This document shows, in pieces, positions 54,863 to 64,000 of a DNA stretch of 64,000 bases. Source of the stretch: Paracoccaceae bacterium (GTDB lineage: Bacteria; Pseudomonadota; Alphaproteobacteria; Rhodobacterales; Rhodobacteraceae). Position 1 is the stretch's first letter. Each line of letters opens with the position of its first letter. The position numbers were made by a program, and so were the translations under genes. The DNA is taken from positions 496,001 to 560,000 of the forward strand of contig WKFI01000005.1 of assembly GCA_014872875.1 (NCBI GenBank). The letters run 5' to 3'. A model generated the notes under the pieces. It was not told where the DNA came from. It searched no databases and saw only the letters and a program-made list of their open reading frames with translations.

Positions 54863-55915
54863 ATGCGCCTCTCCCGCATGATTCAATCTGTCGAAGCCCA
54901 TGCCGAAGGCGAACCGGGGCGCGTCATAACCGGTGGAATGCCGCACCTGGAGGGCGACACGGTCTTTGCAAAAATGCAGGACATGGCACGCAATCACGAT
55001 GACATTCGACTGCAGATGCTGCGGGAACCCCGTGGCAACCCCGGGCTGTGCTGCAATGCGATCGTCCCGCCCTGTCATCCCGAGGCCGATATGGGCTTTA
55101 TCATTTTTGAACAGACTGAGTACCCGCCCATGTCCGGGTCGAATACGATCTGCACGGTGACAGTGTTGCTGGAAACCGGGATCCTGCCAATGCGCGAACC
55201 GGTAACGGATCTGGTTCTGGAAGCCCCAGCGGGCCTGATCCATGTGCGTGCTACTTGCCGTGACGGGAAGGTGACACGGGTGGAGTTTCGAAATGTACCC
55301 GCCTTTGCAATGCACCTGGATGCACCGATTGAAGTGCCTGGATTGGGCACAATCAAGGTCGACGTGGCCTGGGGTGGGATGTTCTTTGTCCTGGCGGATG
55401 CCGATGGGCTTGGCGTGTCTCTGGAGGCTGACAATGGCAAGGAAATCGTGCGCCTGTCGGAGGCGATCCGCCATGCGACCGCCGAACAGTTGCCCGTCAT
55501 ACACCCAGAGAATCCTGAAATAACCGGCCCTACGATCACCAATCTGTGGGGGCAACCAGTTGTGGACGGCACACATGGGCGTGGTGCCATTACCATTTCA
55601 ACCGGAGAATTCGACCCGGAGCATCCTGAAAACGCTTCGGGCATTTTGGACCGGTCTCCTTGTGGGACCGGCACTTGCGCCAAGATGGCAGTGCTGCACG
55701 CTCGAGGCCAGCTTGGGATCGGGCAGGACTATGTCAATGCCGGACCATTGGGGACCACTTTCACCGGGAGAATTACAGAGACGACCCAGGTGGGTGATTA
55801 CAAGGCCATCATCCCAACACTTTCGGGGCAGGCTTGGATTCATGGAACAGCAAATTGGTCACTGGACCCTTCGGACCCGTTCCCGCTCGGATATACCGTT
55901 GGAGACATGTGGTAG
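54863..55915 (+). CDS. Proline racemase-family enzyme (hydroxyproline epimerase or trans-3-hydroxyproline dehydratase)
   Basis: A 350-residue protein. The second catalytic Cys is present (Cys267 in RSPCGTGTCAKM). At the first position, Cys is replaced by Ser91 in PPMSGSNTI. Cys/Cys members are racemases or epimerases, while Ser or Thr at the first site is associated with trans-3-hydroxy-L-proline dehydration or dual activity. AAAGGAA precedes ATG 54863. It is divergent from ribB and unrelated to riboflavin synthesis. Confidence 0.85.
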   Translation: MRLSRMIQSVEAHAEGEPGRVITGGMPHLEGDTVFAKMQDMARNHDDIRLQMLREPRGNPGLCCNAIVPPCHPEADMGFIIFEQTEYPPMSGSNTICTVTVLLETGILPMREPVTDLVLEAPAGLIHVRATCRDGKVTRVEFRNVPAFAMHLDAPIEVPGLGTIKVDVAWGGMFFVLADADGLGVSLEADNGKEIVRLSEAIRHATAEQLPVIHPENPEITGPTITNLWGQPVVDGTHGRGAITISTGEFDPEHPENASGILDRSPCGTGTCAKMAVLHARGQLGIGQDYVNAGPLGTTFTGRITETTQVGDYKAIIPTLSGQAWIHGTANWSLDPSDPFPLGYTVGDMW

Positions 55916-56055
55916 GCCCACCCTGACCAGCACGGTATGTCGCGGTTCGATCGGCTTTTTGTACCAGCAAGCTTGACCGGAACGAGAATCCAAACACCTC
56001 CTTTCACAGGACCGGTATTGCGACGATGCCATTCCCGGGAGTTTCGGAGAGTGAA

Positions 56056-57105
56056 ATGAAGTGGGTTTTGCGTTTTGCCAGAGTGTTTGTGATAGCCGTG
56101 GCGACCTGTGCGGCGGCATGGTTGCTGTTTCCCCGGCCCATTTCCGAGTTCATTTTCCGCACGGCGATTTCATTGCAATCCCTGCCGGACACCGCACAAC
56201 AGGATGGCCTGCATGTCTTTTTATGTGGAACCGGCTCGCCTCTGCCCGATCCGACCCGATCCGGCCCTTGTCTTGGCATCGTCGCCGGGGGGCGGGCCTT
56301 TGTCATTGACCCGGGCGAAGGTGCGGCACGACGGCTGATGAACATGGGCTTTCCCGCCGGTGCCATCGAGGCCGTTATCCTTAGTCACCTGCATTCCGAT
56401 CATATCGATGGGCTTGGCAATATCCTGCTTCAAGCCTGGATCGTCGGCGGCCGAAAGGTCCCCCTGCCCGTTTACGGGCCTGCAGGGGTCGAAAACGTCG
56501 TATCCGGCGTGAACGAAATGTTCCGCATCGACAGCACATTCCGCACCGCCCATCATGGTACTGAAATTGCTGACCCCGCGGGCTATGGCGCAATACCAAG
56601 ATTTATTGATCTGGTCCCCTTCAAGTTCACAGAGGTCATTGCCGATGCAGAGGTTAGGATCACGGCCACCGCCGTGTCACATGCGCCGGTTCACCCGGCG
56701 ATGGGACTGCGGATTGATCACGCAGGGCGTTCGGTCAGTTTCAGCGGTGATACTGTTTACGACCCGCGGTTTGTGAAGCTATCCAAGGATGTCGACCTGA
56801 TGCTTCATGATGCCATGCAGCATTGGATGATCGGAGCCTTCGAGGAACAGGCCCAGGCGCTGGCGCCCGGAGCCGTCGCGATCAAGATCCTGCAGGACAT
56901 CGTCGATTACCACGCCACGCCGGAAGAGGCCGCGAAAGCCGCGCAAGAGGCAAACGCAGGGGAACTGGTGCTCACGCATATCGCGCCGCCTCTGCCTTTG
57001 AGACTGTTCTATCCGGCATTTCTGGGCGACGCACCACAGGTGTTCGACGGTCCCATCACGGTCGGCGAAGACGGGATGATCTTCAGCTTCGCGCCCAACG
57101 GCTGA
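56056..57105 (+). CDS. MBL-fold metallo-hydrolase with N-terminal membrane anchor
   Basis: A 349-residue protein. A hydrophobic N-terminus (FARVFVIAVATCAAAWLLF) precedes an RNase Z-like metallo-beta-lactamase domain: the GTGSPLPDPTRSGPC loop, the metal site SHLHSDHIDGLGN, then TAVSHAPVHPA, SFSGDTVYD, and a late His in LTHIAPP. It is probably periplasmic and attached to the membrane, so not the tRNA-processing enzyme itself. GGAGAG precedes ATG 56056. Confidence 0.83.
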   Translation: MKWVLRFARVFVIAVATCAAAWLLFPRPISEFIFRTAISLQSLPDTAQQDGLHVFLCGTGSPLPDPTRSGPCLGIVAGGRAFVIDPGEGAARRLMNMGFPAGAIEAVILSHLHSDHIDGLGNILLQAWIVGGRKVPLPVYGPAGVENVVSGVNEMFRIDSTFRTAHHGTEIADPAGYGAIPRFIDLVPFKFTEVIADAEVRITATAVSHAPVHPAMGLRIDHAGRSVSFSGDTVYDPRFVKLSKDVDLMLHDAMQHWMIGAFEEQAQALAPGAVAIKILQDIVDYHATPEEAAKAAQEANAGELVLTHIAPPLPLRLFYPAFLGDAPQVFDGPITVGEDGMIFSFAPNG

Positions 57106-57138
57106 CACCCGGCGGCACCAGATACTTAGTGAAAATTC

Positions 57139-57726
57139 TCAGCCCGCTTCGGCCAAGCGCGCGACATAGCGCGCCAGCGTATCGATCTCGAGGTTGACTT
57201 TGTCACCCACGGCAACATCGCCCCAGGTCGTAACCTCTTTGGTATGCGGGATGAAATTGATCCCGAACACAGAGCCTTCGACCTCGTTCACTGTCAGCGA
57301 CGTCCCGTTGAGCGCGACAGAGCCCTTGGGAGCAATGAAGCGGGCCAGACTGTCAGGTGCCTGCATTCTGACACGCGTGCTGTCACCTTCATCCTCGACA
57401 GAAATCACTTCGGCCACGCCGTCCACATGGCCCGAAACGATGTGACCGCCCAGCTCATCGCCAACTTTCAGGGCGCGCTCCAGATTGACCCGTTTGCCGA
57501 CCACCCAAGCGTCAAGGTTGGTTTTTGACACCGTCTCGGCACTGATCTGAACGTCGTACCAATCGTTCCCCAGTTCAATAACCGTCAGACAAACACCGTC
57601 GGATGCGATGGAAGCCCCCATGTCGATACCGTTTGTGTCATATCCGGTCCGAATCCGCGCTCGCAGGTCACCCGCCTGTTCCAGTTCGGTGATAATGCCG
57701 ATATCGGTAACGATGCCTGTGAACAT
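57139..57726 (-). CDS. ribE: Riboflavin synthase alpha chain
   Basis: A 195-residue protein with two tandem lumazine-binding domains. The first starts MFTGIVTDIGII and includes DGVCLTV; the second has GGHIVSGHVDGVAEV and KGSVALNGTSLTVNEV. It dismutates two 6,7-dimethyl-8-ribityllumazine molecules to riboflavin. GGAGAG precedes ATG 57726. It is separated from ribB by two unrelated genes on the other strand. Confidence 0.95.
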   Translation of the reverse strand: MFTGIVTDIGIITELEQAGDLRARIRTGYDTNGIDMGASIASDGVCLTVIELGNDWYDVQISAETVSKTNLDAWVVGKRVNLERALKVGDELGGHIVSGHVDGVAEVISVEDEGDSTRVRMQAPDSLARFIAPKGSVALNGTSLTVNEVEGSVFGINFIPHTKEVTTWGDVAVGDKVNLEIDTLARYVARLAEAG

Positions 57727-57890
57727 GGGTGCTCTCCCGCGCTAGAATTCGGACCGCGACCAGAGCTATCGGCATAGCACCGCTGGGACAAGCCCCGATC
57801 TTGCTCTGCTCCCTGATTGAAGGCCATAGTTTCGCCCAACTGATGCGTTAACGATTTCTGCAGGACGTGATGCCAAGACTGAGAGACGAC

Positions 57891-59183
57891 ATGACCTGCA
57901 AACCGCAGACATCCCGGGTATTTCTGTTCCTGCAGGGACCGCACGGCCCCTTCTTCAACGCGCTTGGGCGGATGTTGCGGGCAGCGGGCTGTTCTGTCTG
58001 GCGCGTCGGTTTCAACGCGGGCGACCGTGCATTCTGGTTTCACCCGGACAGCTACATCCCCTATCGCGGTACTCCGGAAGACTGGCCGGATACCGTGTCC
58101 GACCTGTTCGAGCGCAATAATGTCACGGATATCGTGATCTATGGCGATACCCGCCCCATCCATGCCCAAGCGATTGAGATTGCTCAATCGCGTGGTATCC
58201 GCGTCCATGTTTTCGAAGAAGGTTACATGCGTCCCTATTGGGTGACGTATGAACGGGATGGTTCCAACGGCAATTCCCGCCTGATGGAAATGAGTGTAGA
58301 GCAGATGCGCACCGCGCTTGAACTGTCCGATATGGAAGCCCCGCTGCCGCCCTCCCATTGGGGCGACATGCGACACCATATCTTCTACGGCGCGCTCTAT
58401 CATTGGTTCGTGATGTTCCGAAACGGGGATTACCGCAATTTCAAACCGCATCGCTCGATCCCCGTGACAAAAGAGTTTCAGCTTTATCTGCAACGACTGG
58501 TCCTGATGCCCTGGCAAGCCCTGGATCGTATCGCGGCCACTTGGCGGATTCGCAACGGCGGCTTCCCCTACCACCTTGCGCTCTTGCAACTGGAACATGA
58601 CAGTTCCTTCCAGATGCATTCGCCGTTTTCGACAATGACCGAATTTCTGGAAGAGATCTTTGAAGGGTTCGCCACCGGAGCACCGCCACATCACCACTTG
58701 GTGGTGAAGGCCCACCCGCTGGAAGACGGCCGTGTCCCTGTCCGGCGCGAGGTCAAAAGACTGGCCCGTCAGCACGGGCTGACCGGACGGGTCCACTATG
58801 TGCGTGGTGGCAAGCTGGCTGCCCTGCTGAACGAAGCGCGCACCGCAGTGACTGTCAATTCGACCGCTGGACAGCAGGTGCTGTGGCGCGGCATTCCGCT
58901 AAAGACTTTTGGCCACGCGGTCTACAGCAAGCCCGAATTTGTTTCGACCCAAGCGTTGAAGGAGTTCTTTGCCGCCGCTGCCCGCCCGGACGCGCGGGCC
59001 TACAAGGATTATCGACGCTATCTGCTGGAAACCAGCCAAGTGCCCGGTGGGTTTTATTCGCGGAGCGGACGTCGGCAACTGCTGCGACAGGTGATCGACA
59101 TGATGTTGTCGGACGAGGATCCTTACGACGCGCTCAAATCAGGCACAGCAGCACCACGGCAACAGTTGCGCGTCGTGAATTGA
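57891..59183 (+). CDS. kpsS: Capsule polysaccharide beta-Kdo transferase KpsS
   Basis: A 430-residue protein of the KpsS/LipB family: FLFLQGPHGPFFNALGRML at the start, VFEEGYMRPYWVTYERDG, and VKAHPLEDG near residue 280. KpsS adds the first Kdo to lipid anchors of group 2 capsules. ATG 57891 has GAGAG five bases before it; ATG 57870 is an alternative. It is the first gene of a rightward capsule module. Confidence 0.9.
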   Translation: MTCKPQTSRVFLFLQGPHGPFFNALGRMLRAAGCSVWRVGFNAGDRAFWFHPDSYIPYRGTPEDWPDTVSDLFERNNVTDIVIYGDTRPIHAQAIEIAQSRGIRVHVFEEGYMRPYWVTYERDGSNGNSRLMEMSVEQMRTALELSDMEAPLPPSHWGDMRHHIFYGALYHWFVMFRNGDYRNFKPHRSIPVTKEFQLYLQRLVLMPWQALDRIAATWRIRNGGFPYHLALLQLEHDSSFQMHSPFSTMTEFLEEIFEGFATGAPPHHHLVVKAHPLEDGRVPVRREVKRLARQHGLTGRVHYVRGGKLAALLNEARTAVTVNSTAGQQVLWRGIPLKTFGHAVYSKPEFVSTQALKEFFAAAARPDARAYKDYRRYLLETSQVPGGFYSRSGRRQLLRQVIDMMLSDEDPYDALKSGTAAPRQQLRVVN

Positions 59184-59275
59184 ACAGGTCCGGGACAAGG
59201 ACTGGATTTTAACAAACAAATCCGCTAGTTTGCGGAAAAAACTGAGGCAGAAAAACAGGTCGAGGAGACCGAGCA

Positions 59276-60409
59276 GTGAAATCCGTAACACATCGGTGGG
59301 CGCGTCCCATCGCTTTGCTGGCTGCGCTAACCATCGCGGCCTCGTGTGGTTTGCCGCGCGTTGGCCCCAACAAAAGCGAGATTTTCGCCGGATCCGTCCA
59401 GAAGGAAGGCGACGCGTTCGTGGTCTCGGTCAATGATCGCGTGACCCGCGCCACCGCCGTGGTTCCAGCATTGGGATTTTCCAGCAGCTTCAAATCGGCG
59501 GGGCAACTGACGTCGGACACGATCCGCCCCGGTGACACACTGGGCCTGACCATCTGGGAAAACGTGGATGACGGGCTGCTCGCAGGGGAGGCCGCGAACT
59601 CGACCATTCTGGATGAGGTTCAGGTGGACAGCGCCGGGTTCATATTTGTGCCATATGCAGGCCGATTGCGGGCCTCTGGCAACACACCGAACCAACTGCG
59701 CGAGATGATCACCACCAAGCTGGAGGATCAGACCCCGGACCCGCAAGTCGAGGTACGGCGACTGGCTGGCGATGGTGCAACTGTTAGCCTGAGCGGCGCC
59801 ATCGGCGGTCAGGGTGTCTATCCAATAGAACGTCCGACACGGACCTTGGCGACAATGCTCGCACAAGCCGGCGGCGTAACGATCGAACCCGAAATCGCCC
59901 AAGTCACCGTGACCCGAGGCAACCAACAGGGCACGATCTGGTTCCAGGACTTGTTCGAACACCCCGAGCTCGACATCGCCCTGCGTGGTGGTGACCGTAT
60001 CTTGGTTGAAGGCGACACCCGTACATTCACTGCGTTGGGGGCAACCAACTCGCAAGCGCGCGTGCCTTTCGAAACCCAGGACCTGTCAGCGCTCGAGGCG
60101 ATTGCTCAGGTGGGCGGTCTGGTATCGACCTCATCCGACCCCACCGGTGTTTTCGTCTTCCGCAATGAAGCACCCGAAATTGCCGGTCAGGTGCTGGGTC
60201 GCAACGACCTGCAGGGCGCGCAACGCATGATCTATGTGCTGAACCTTACACAGCCCAACGGTCTGTTCTTGGCCCGTGACTTTGTGATCCGGGACGAGGA
60301 CACGCTGTATGTAACCGAAGCGCCTTACGCACAATGGACCAAGACAATCTCTCTGATTGCCGGGTCGCTGACCCCGATTGCCAACGTGCAGACCATCGCG
60401 GGCGGCTGA
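59276..60409 (+). CDS. Wza/KpsD-like polysaccharide export lipoprotein
   Basis: A 377-residue protein starting at GTG 59276 with GAGGAG upstream. A lipoprotein signal with lipobox AASC is at about residues 21-24. A polysaccharide biosynthesis/export domain follows (IRPGDTLGLTIWENVDDG, DSAGFIFVPYAGRL), with SLBB-like repeats (VSLSGAIGGQGVYPIERPTRTLATMLAQAGG). It likely forms the outer-membrane export channel for the capsule built by KpsS and KpsC, the genes on either side. Confidence 0.9.
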   Translation: MKSVTHRWARPIALLAALTIAASCGLPRVGPNKSEIFAGSVQKEGDAFVVSVNDRVTRATAVVPALGFSSSFKSAGQLTSDTIRPGDTLGLTIWENVDDGLLAGEAANSTILDEVQVDSAGFIFVPYAGRLRASGNTPNQLREMITTKLEDQTPDPQVEVRRLAGDGATVSLSGAIGGQGVYPIERPTRTLATMLAQAGGVTIEPEIAQVTVTRGNQQGTIWFQDLFEHPELDIALRGGDRILVEGDTRTFTALGATNSQARVPFETQDLSALEAIAQVGGLVSTSSDPTGVFVFRNEAPEIAGQVLGRNDLQGAQRMIYVLNLTQPNGLFLARDFVIRDEDTLYVTEAPYAQWTKTISLIAGSLTPIANVQTIAGG

Positions 60410-60413
60410 CCTC

Positions 60414-62441
60414 ATGATGGTCCCAGCGGATGGGCCTGACGCCAACAAAACGGCCGGGGGCGAGCGCTCCCGGCTTTTTGTTTACAATGGCGGCTTTCTG
60501 TATCAACGGCGGGTGCGGCGCATTCTTCAACTTGCGGGATACCGCATTTCGTTGGGCCGTCCGCAACCTGACGATCTGGTCGGGATCTGGGGCAATAGCC
60601 CGACGGCGCATCGAGGTCGGGCTGTCGCCGCCAAACGCGGTGCAGCGCTGCTGCGGGTCGAAGACGCGTTTCTACGGTCCCTCCATCCCGGCCGTGCCGG
60701 AGAGCCGCCCCTGGGCTTGCTTCTGGACCGTTCCGGGCTGCATTTCGACCCCGAACAGCCATCGGATTTGTCGCAACTTCTCAGCACGCATCCGCTGGAC
60801 GACACACACCTGTTGAACCGGGCGCGCGCCGGGATCGAGCGGATGCGGGAAGCGCATCTGAGCAAGTATTCAGGCTATGACATCGCCCAGCCGCACCCCG
60901 ATCCGGGGTATGTACTGGTGGTCGATCAGACACTGAACGACGCTTCGGTCCGCGCCAGCAAAGCAGATCGCGCCCGGTTCCTGGAAATGCTGGTCTTCGC
61001 GCAAGAGGAAAACCCTGGCAGCCGCATCTTGATCAAGACCCACCCCGAAACGGCACGCGGGTTTCGGCAAGGCTATTTTACCGCCGCGGACGCTCAGGCA
61101 CCCAACATCTCCCTTCTCACGGATCGCTTGAGTCCCTGGACGCTTCTGGAGGGGGCCACAGCGGTGTACACCGTTTCTTCGCAGCTTGGATTCGAAGCGA
61201 TCCTTGCCGGGCACAAGCCCCGCATCTTCGGTCAACCGTTTTATGCCGGATGGGGTTTGACACAGGACGAGGCCCCTCTGACCCGCCGTCAGCGACGCCT
61301 GACCCGGGCTCAGCTCTTTGCAGCAGCGATGATCCTATACCCCACATGGTATGACCCGCATCACGATCGGCTGGGTCAGCTCGAGGACGCACTGGGCGCA
61401 ATGGAGGCGGAAACCCGCGCCTGGCGCGAGGATCACAAAGGCTGGACCGCATCGGGGATGCGATTGTGGAAGCGCCGTCCCCTACAGCAGTTCTTTGGCC
61501 GTCACGGAAAGCTGAGTTTCGCAGAGGATCGAGGCAAGGTTCGGACACTGGGCCGGCCACATATGGTTTGGGCCGGCAAGGCGACACCACAGGATGAAGC
61601 TAGCGCAAGGATCGAAGATGGTTTCCTGCGCTCGCGCGGGTTGGGCGCGGAACTTGTTCCCCCGCTTGCCCTGGTCACAGATCATCTGGGAATATACTAC
61701 GACCCCTCCCGCCCCAGCGATCTTGAAACCTGGATCACCCGCCGCGCCCAGCTGAGCGACGGACAGCGCGGGCGGGCGGAACGTCTGATCGAAGATCTGA
61801 CACGCGCCGGGCTCAGCAAGTACAACTTGGGCGGCGGCATCGCCGACTTGCCCGAGGGACACAGAATTCTGGTGCCCGGTCAAGTGGAGGATGACGCTTC
61901 GATCCTGAAGGGTGCCGGATCTGCACGCACCAATCTGGATCTTTTGCGCGCGGTCCGGGCTGCGAACCCCGAGGCATGCGTTATCTACAAACCACATCCG
62001 GATGTGGAAGCCGGCCTGAGGGTCGGCCAGATCGAAACTGAAGGCTTGGCGGATATTGTCCTTCATCAGGCCGACCCGGCCAAACTCCTGACGCAAGTGG
62101 ACGAGCTCTGGACCATGACATCCCTGATGGGGTTCGAGGCGCTGTTGCGTGGCGTGAAGGTAACGACACTCGGGGCTCCGTTCTATGCGGGATGGGGTCT
62201 GACAACAGATCTTTCAGAAACGCCCGCACGCCGGGAGGCCCGCCCCGATCTGGCCGGTTTGGTGCATGCAACGCTGATTGATTATCCACGCTATCTGGAC
62301 CCGGTCACCGGGCTGCCGTGCACGGTAGAAGTGGCCTTGACCCGCCTTGCGAGCGGCGACATTCCTCACCCCGGGCTGGCAAATCGCATCCTGTCGAAAT
62401 TGCAGGGGCTCTTTGCGACTTACGCGCATCTATGGCGTTAA
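60414..62441 (+). CDS. kpsC: Capsule polysaccharide beta-Kdo transferase KpsC
   Basis: The protein has 675 residues with two related Kdo-transferase halves. Each ends its core with the same motif: GQPFYAGWGLT (about residue 285) and GAPFYAGWGLT (about residue 602). Each also has a LSKYN/SKYSGYD segment and a KTHPE/KPHPD block. KpsC extends the poly-Kdo linker begun by KpsS. It starts four bases after the export gene stop (ATG 60414 or 60417) and converges on ribD. Confidence 0.92.
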   Translation: MMVPADGPDANKTAGGERSRLFVYNGGFLYQRRVRRILQLAGYRISLGRPQPDDLVGIWGNSPTAHRGRAVAAKRGAALLRVEDAFLRSLHPGRAGEPPLGLLLDRSGLHFDPEQPSDLSQLLSTHPLDDTHLLNRARAGIERMREAHLSKYSGYDIAQPHPDPGYVLVVDQTLNDASVRASKADRARFLEMLVFAQEENPGSRILIKTHPETARGFRQGYFTAADAQAPNISLLTDRLSPWTLLEGATAVYTVSSQLGFEAILAGHKPRIFGQPFYAGWGLTQDEAPLTRRQRRLTRAQLFAAAMILYPTWYDPHHDRLGQLEDALGAMEAETRAWREDHKGWTASGMRLWKRRPLQQFFGRHGKLSFAEDRGKVRTLGRPHMVWAGKATPQDEASARIEDGFLRSRGLGAELVPPLALVTDHLGIYYDPSRPSDLETWITRRAQLSDGQRGRAERLIEDLTRAGLSKYNLGGGIADLPEGHRILVPGQVEDDASILKGAGSARTNLDLLRAVRAANPEACVIYKPHPDVEAGLRVGQIETEGLADIVLHQADPAKLLTQVDELWTMTSLMGFEALLRGVKVTTLGAPFYAGWGLTTDLSETPARREARPDLAGLVHATLIDYPRYLDPVTGLPCTVEVALTRLASGDIPHPGLANRILSKLQGLFATYAHLWR

Positions 62442-62505
62442 AGAGCCCGGCATTTCATTTGCAACCGGCAAAAAGACCTGAAAAGCGGGCAAGCTTCAGA
62501 TTGGC

Positions 62506-63597
62506 TCAACTCGCAGCGCGACGCCAGCGATGCAGAACATCACCCCCCAGCGCCCTGGTTTCAACCAACGAGAATCTGGGCGCTTCGCTGAGCCGTCCCA
62601 GCCCCAATGCCCCCAGGGAAGGAAGGCCTTCTGCACCGATCCCCAGACCGGCCGTGAAACCGATCAGCTCATCCACAAGGTCATGGGCCAGCAGCGAGGC
62701 TGACAGCGCCCCTCCCCCTTCGCAGAAAACCCGGGTCAAACCTTCGCGGCTGAGTTGGTGCAAAACATCATTTGGGTCCAACTGAACTCCCAGCAACGCA
62801 CAAGGAATTAACTTAGCCCCCAGCCCTTCCCAGGCTCTGACACGTTCAACATCGGCCCCTGCCCCATGGCACAACCAAACCGGTACGTCCTTGGCCGTGC
62901 GAGCCAGTTGCCCCAACAACGGCAGGTCCAGATGGCGCGAGATCACGACCCGCACCGGCTGATGATCAATTCCCAGATCGCGTACATTCAGGGACGGATC
63001 GTCAGCGCGTGCTGTCCCGGCCCCGACCATGACCGCGTCATGACGCGCCCGCATGGCATGTACCGCACGCCGCGCGTCCGGCCCGGTGATCCATTTGCTT
63101 TCTCCGGTGCCTGTCGCAATCCTGCCATCGAAACTGGAGGCCAGTTTCAGCGTCACCATCGGCCGCTCTTGTTCGGTTTTCATGAAGAACCCGGCCAGAT
63201 CCCGGCTGGCCTGATCCGCAAGGACGCCTTGTGTCACCTCGATGCCCGCCATGCGCAACATCTCGAACCCACGACCCGAAACGCGCGGATCGCTATCTTC
63301 GACTGCGGCAACGACGCGGGCCACCCCCGCATCAATCAAAGCTTGGGAACAAGGTGGTGTCTGACCGAAATGGGAGCAGGGCTCCAACGTCACGTAAGCG
63401 GTTGCCCCCCGCGCAAGATCGCCAGCTTGTTTCAGCGCCACGACCTCGGCATGCGGGCGCCCGCCGGGTTGCGTCCAGCCGCGGCCCACAATGCGCCCAT
63501 CGCGCACAATAACACAGCCCACCGCTGGGTTCGGCCAGCAATTGCCCTGACCGCGCCGCCCCAAGGACAGCGCCAACGCCATATATCGTTTATCCAA
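62506..63597 (-). CDS. ribD: Bifunctional riboflavin deaminase/reductase RibD
   Basis: A 363-residue protein. The N-terminal deaminase has the zinc motif PHAEVVAL and PCSHFGQTPPC. The C-terminal reductase has LKLASSFDGRIATGTGESKWITG. It carries out the second and third steps from GTP to riboflavin. The best start is TTG 63597, since the conserved DKRYMALAL needs the preceding residues and no ATG is available. It follows nrdR closely. Confidence 0.92.
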   Translation of the reverse strand: MDKRYMALALSLGRRGQGNCWPNPAVGCVIVRDGRIVGRGWTQPGGRPHAEVVALKQAGDLARGATAYVTLEPCSHFGQTPPCSQALIDAGVARVVAAVEDSDPRVSGRGFEMLRMAGIEVTQGVLADQASRDLAGFFMKTEQERPMVTLKLASSFDGRIATGTGESKWITGPDARRAVHAMRARHDAVMVGAGTARADDPSLNVRDLGIDHQPVRVVISRHLDLPLLGQLARTAKDVPVWLCHGAGADVERVRAWEGLGAKLIPCALLGVQLDPNDVLHQLSREGLTRVFCEGGGALSASLLAHDLVDELIGFTAGLGIGAEGLPSLGALGLGRLSEAPRFSLVETRALGGDVLHRWRRAAS

Positions 63598-63603
63598 TCT
63601 CGC

Positions 63604-64000
63604 TTACTCTTCGGTCGGCGGGCTGGGCGGGCGTAGTTCGTGAACAAATTCCTCGAAATCGTCCGCTGCCTGGAAGTTCTTGTACACGGATGCAAAGCGC
63701 ACGTAAGCCACCGTGTCAATCCTGGCCAGAGCTTCCATGACGATCTCGCCAATGCGCTTAGACGGGATATCGGTTTCACCCATGCTTTCCAATCGCCGCA
63801 CAATACCGGAAATCATCTGATCGATGCGATCAGGTTCGATCGGTCTTTTCTGCATCGAGATCCGGATGGACCGTTCCAGCTTGTCCCGGTCGAAGTCTTC
63901 GCGACGGCCATTGGTCTTGACCACAACCAAGTCGCGCAGCTGTACCCGCTCGTAGGTGGTAAAGCGGCCCCCGCAAGCCGGGCAGAAGCGGCGCCTGCGG
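63604..64000 (-). CDS. nrdR: Transcriptional repressor NrdR (5' end beyond window)
   Basis: The frame is open to the right edge. The visible part begins within the zinc ribbon ([23 protein letters not shown]), followed by the ATP-cone domain ([21 protein letters not shown] through [11 protein letters not shown]). Lengths and motifs are typical. NrdR senses nucleotides and represses ribonucleotide reductase genes. It is followed by ribD with only six bases between, the usual nrdR-rib order. Confidence 0.95.
   Translation of the reverse strand, partial: RRRRFCPACGGRFTTYERVQLRDLVVVKTNGRREDFDRDKLERSIRISMQKRPIEPDRIDQMISGIVRRLESMGETDIPSKRIGEIVMEALARIDTVAYVRFASVYKNFQAADDFEEFVHELRPPSPPTEE

Overview
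The window reads as a contiguous chromosomal segment of a marine alphaproteobacterium of the Rhodobacteraceae (Roseobacter group, Ruegeria-like). The evidence is the high GC content with densely packed genes, the reductive pyrimidine cluster preT-preA/rutR, the CarD, 7Fe-ferredoxin, S4 protein and SUV3-like helicase neighbourhood, a riboflavin cluster between nrdR and nusB, and a His-tRNA of alphaproteobacterial type. No insertion sequence, prophage, CRISPR array or rRNA operon was seen.

0-4.2 kb: the end of a WD40/cytochrome c gene, a 41-residue membrane peptide and a one-piece sensor-regulator (helix-turn-helix plus ligand-binding domain) face the tungstate transporter tupBCA, with a Roseobacter-type hairpin repeat between them. 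4.3-15.2 kb: the pyrimidine regulon. preT-preA (dihydropyrimidine dehydrogenase), rutR, a beta-ureidopropionase, an unknown 106-residue protein, dihydropyrimidinase and a four-gene NMT1/THI5-type ABC transporter form a pathway from uptake to beta-alanine-type products. A perfect RutR palindrome lies between rutR and the hydrolase operon, and a degenerate copy lies before preT.

15.2-31.5 kb: cell-envelope and housekeeping genes. They include a ChrR-like cupin, a beta-barrel protein, a glycosyltransferase, a muramoyl amidase, metY, a SIMPL protein, an orphan PilM/GspL-TM-PilP-like fusion, an Lrp regulator, a KefB/C-type antiporter, cobT/cobS, a K+ channel with a zinc ribbon, and carD. 31.7-36.1 kb: fdxA, an S4 RNA-binding protein, a SUV3-like helicase and a TPR protein. 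36.2-45 kb: an SCP2/lipase pair, oligoendopeptidase F with a GNAT enzyme, an RTX-like protein, a hydrolase/AraC pair, a DksA-type zinc finger and a renal-dipeptidase-like enzyme. 45-51.9 kb: rpoH with its own sigma-32-type promoter, rluD, a Hint-domain protein, tRNA-His, a GNAT enzyme, and mmcB behind an SOS box.

51.9-64 kb: the riboflavin cluster nrdR-ribD-ribE-ribB-ribH-nusB, read leftwards. It is interrupted by a capsule module on the other strand (kpsS, a Wza/KpsD-like export protein, kpsC) and by a proline-racemase-family enzyme with an MBL-fold hydrolase. The window cuts the first gene at its 5' end and nrdR at its 5' end.

All functions are read from motifs and family knowledge; no database search was run.
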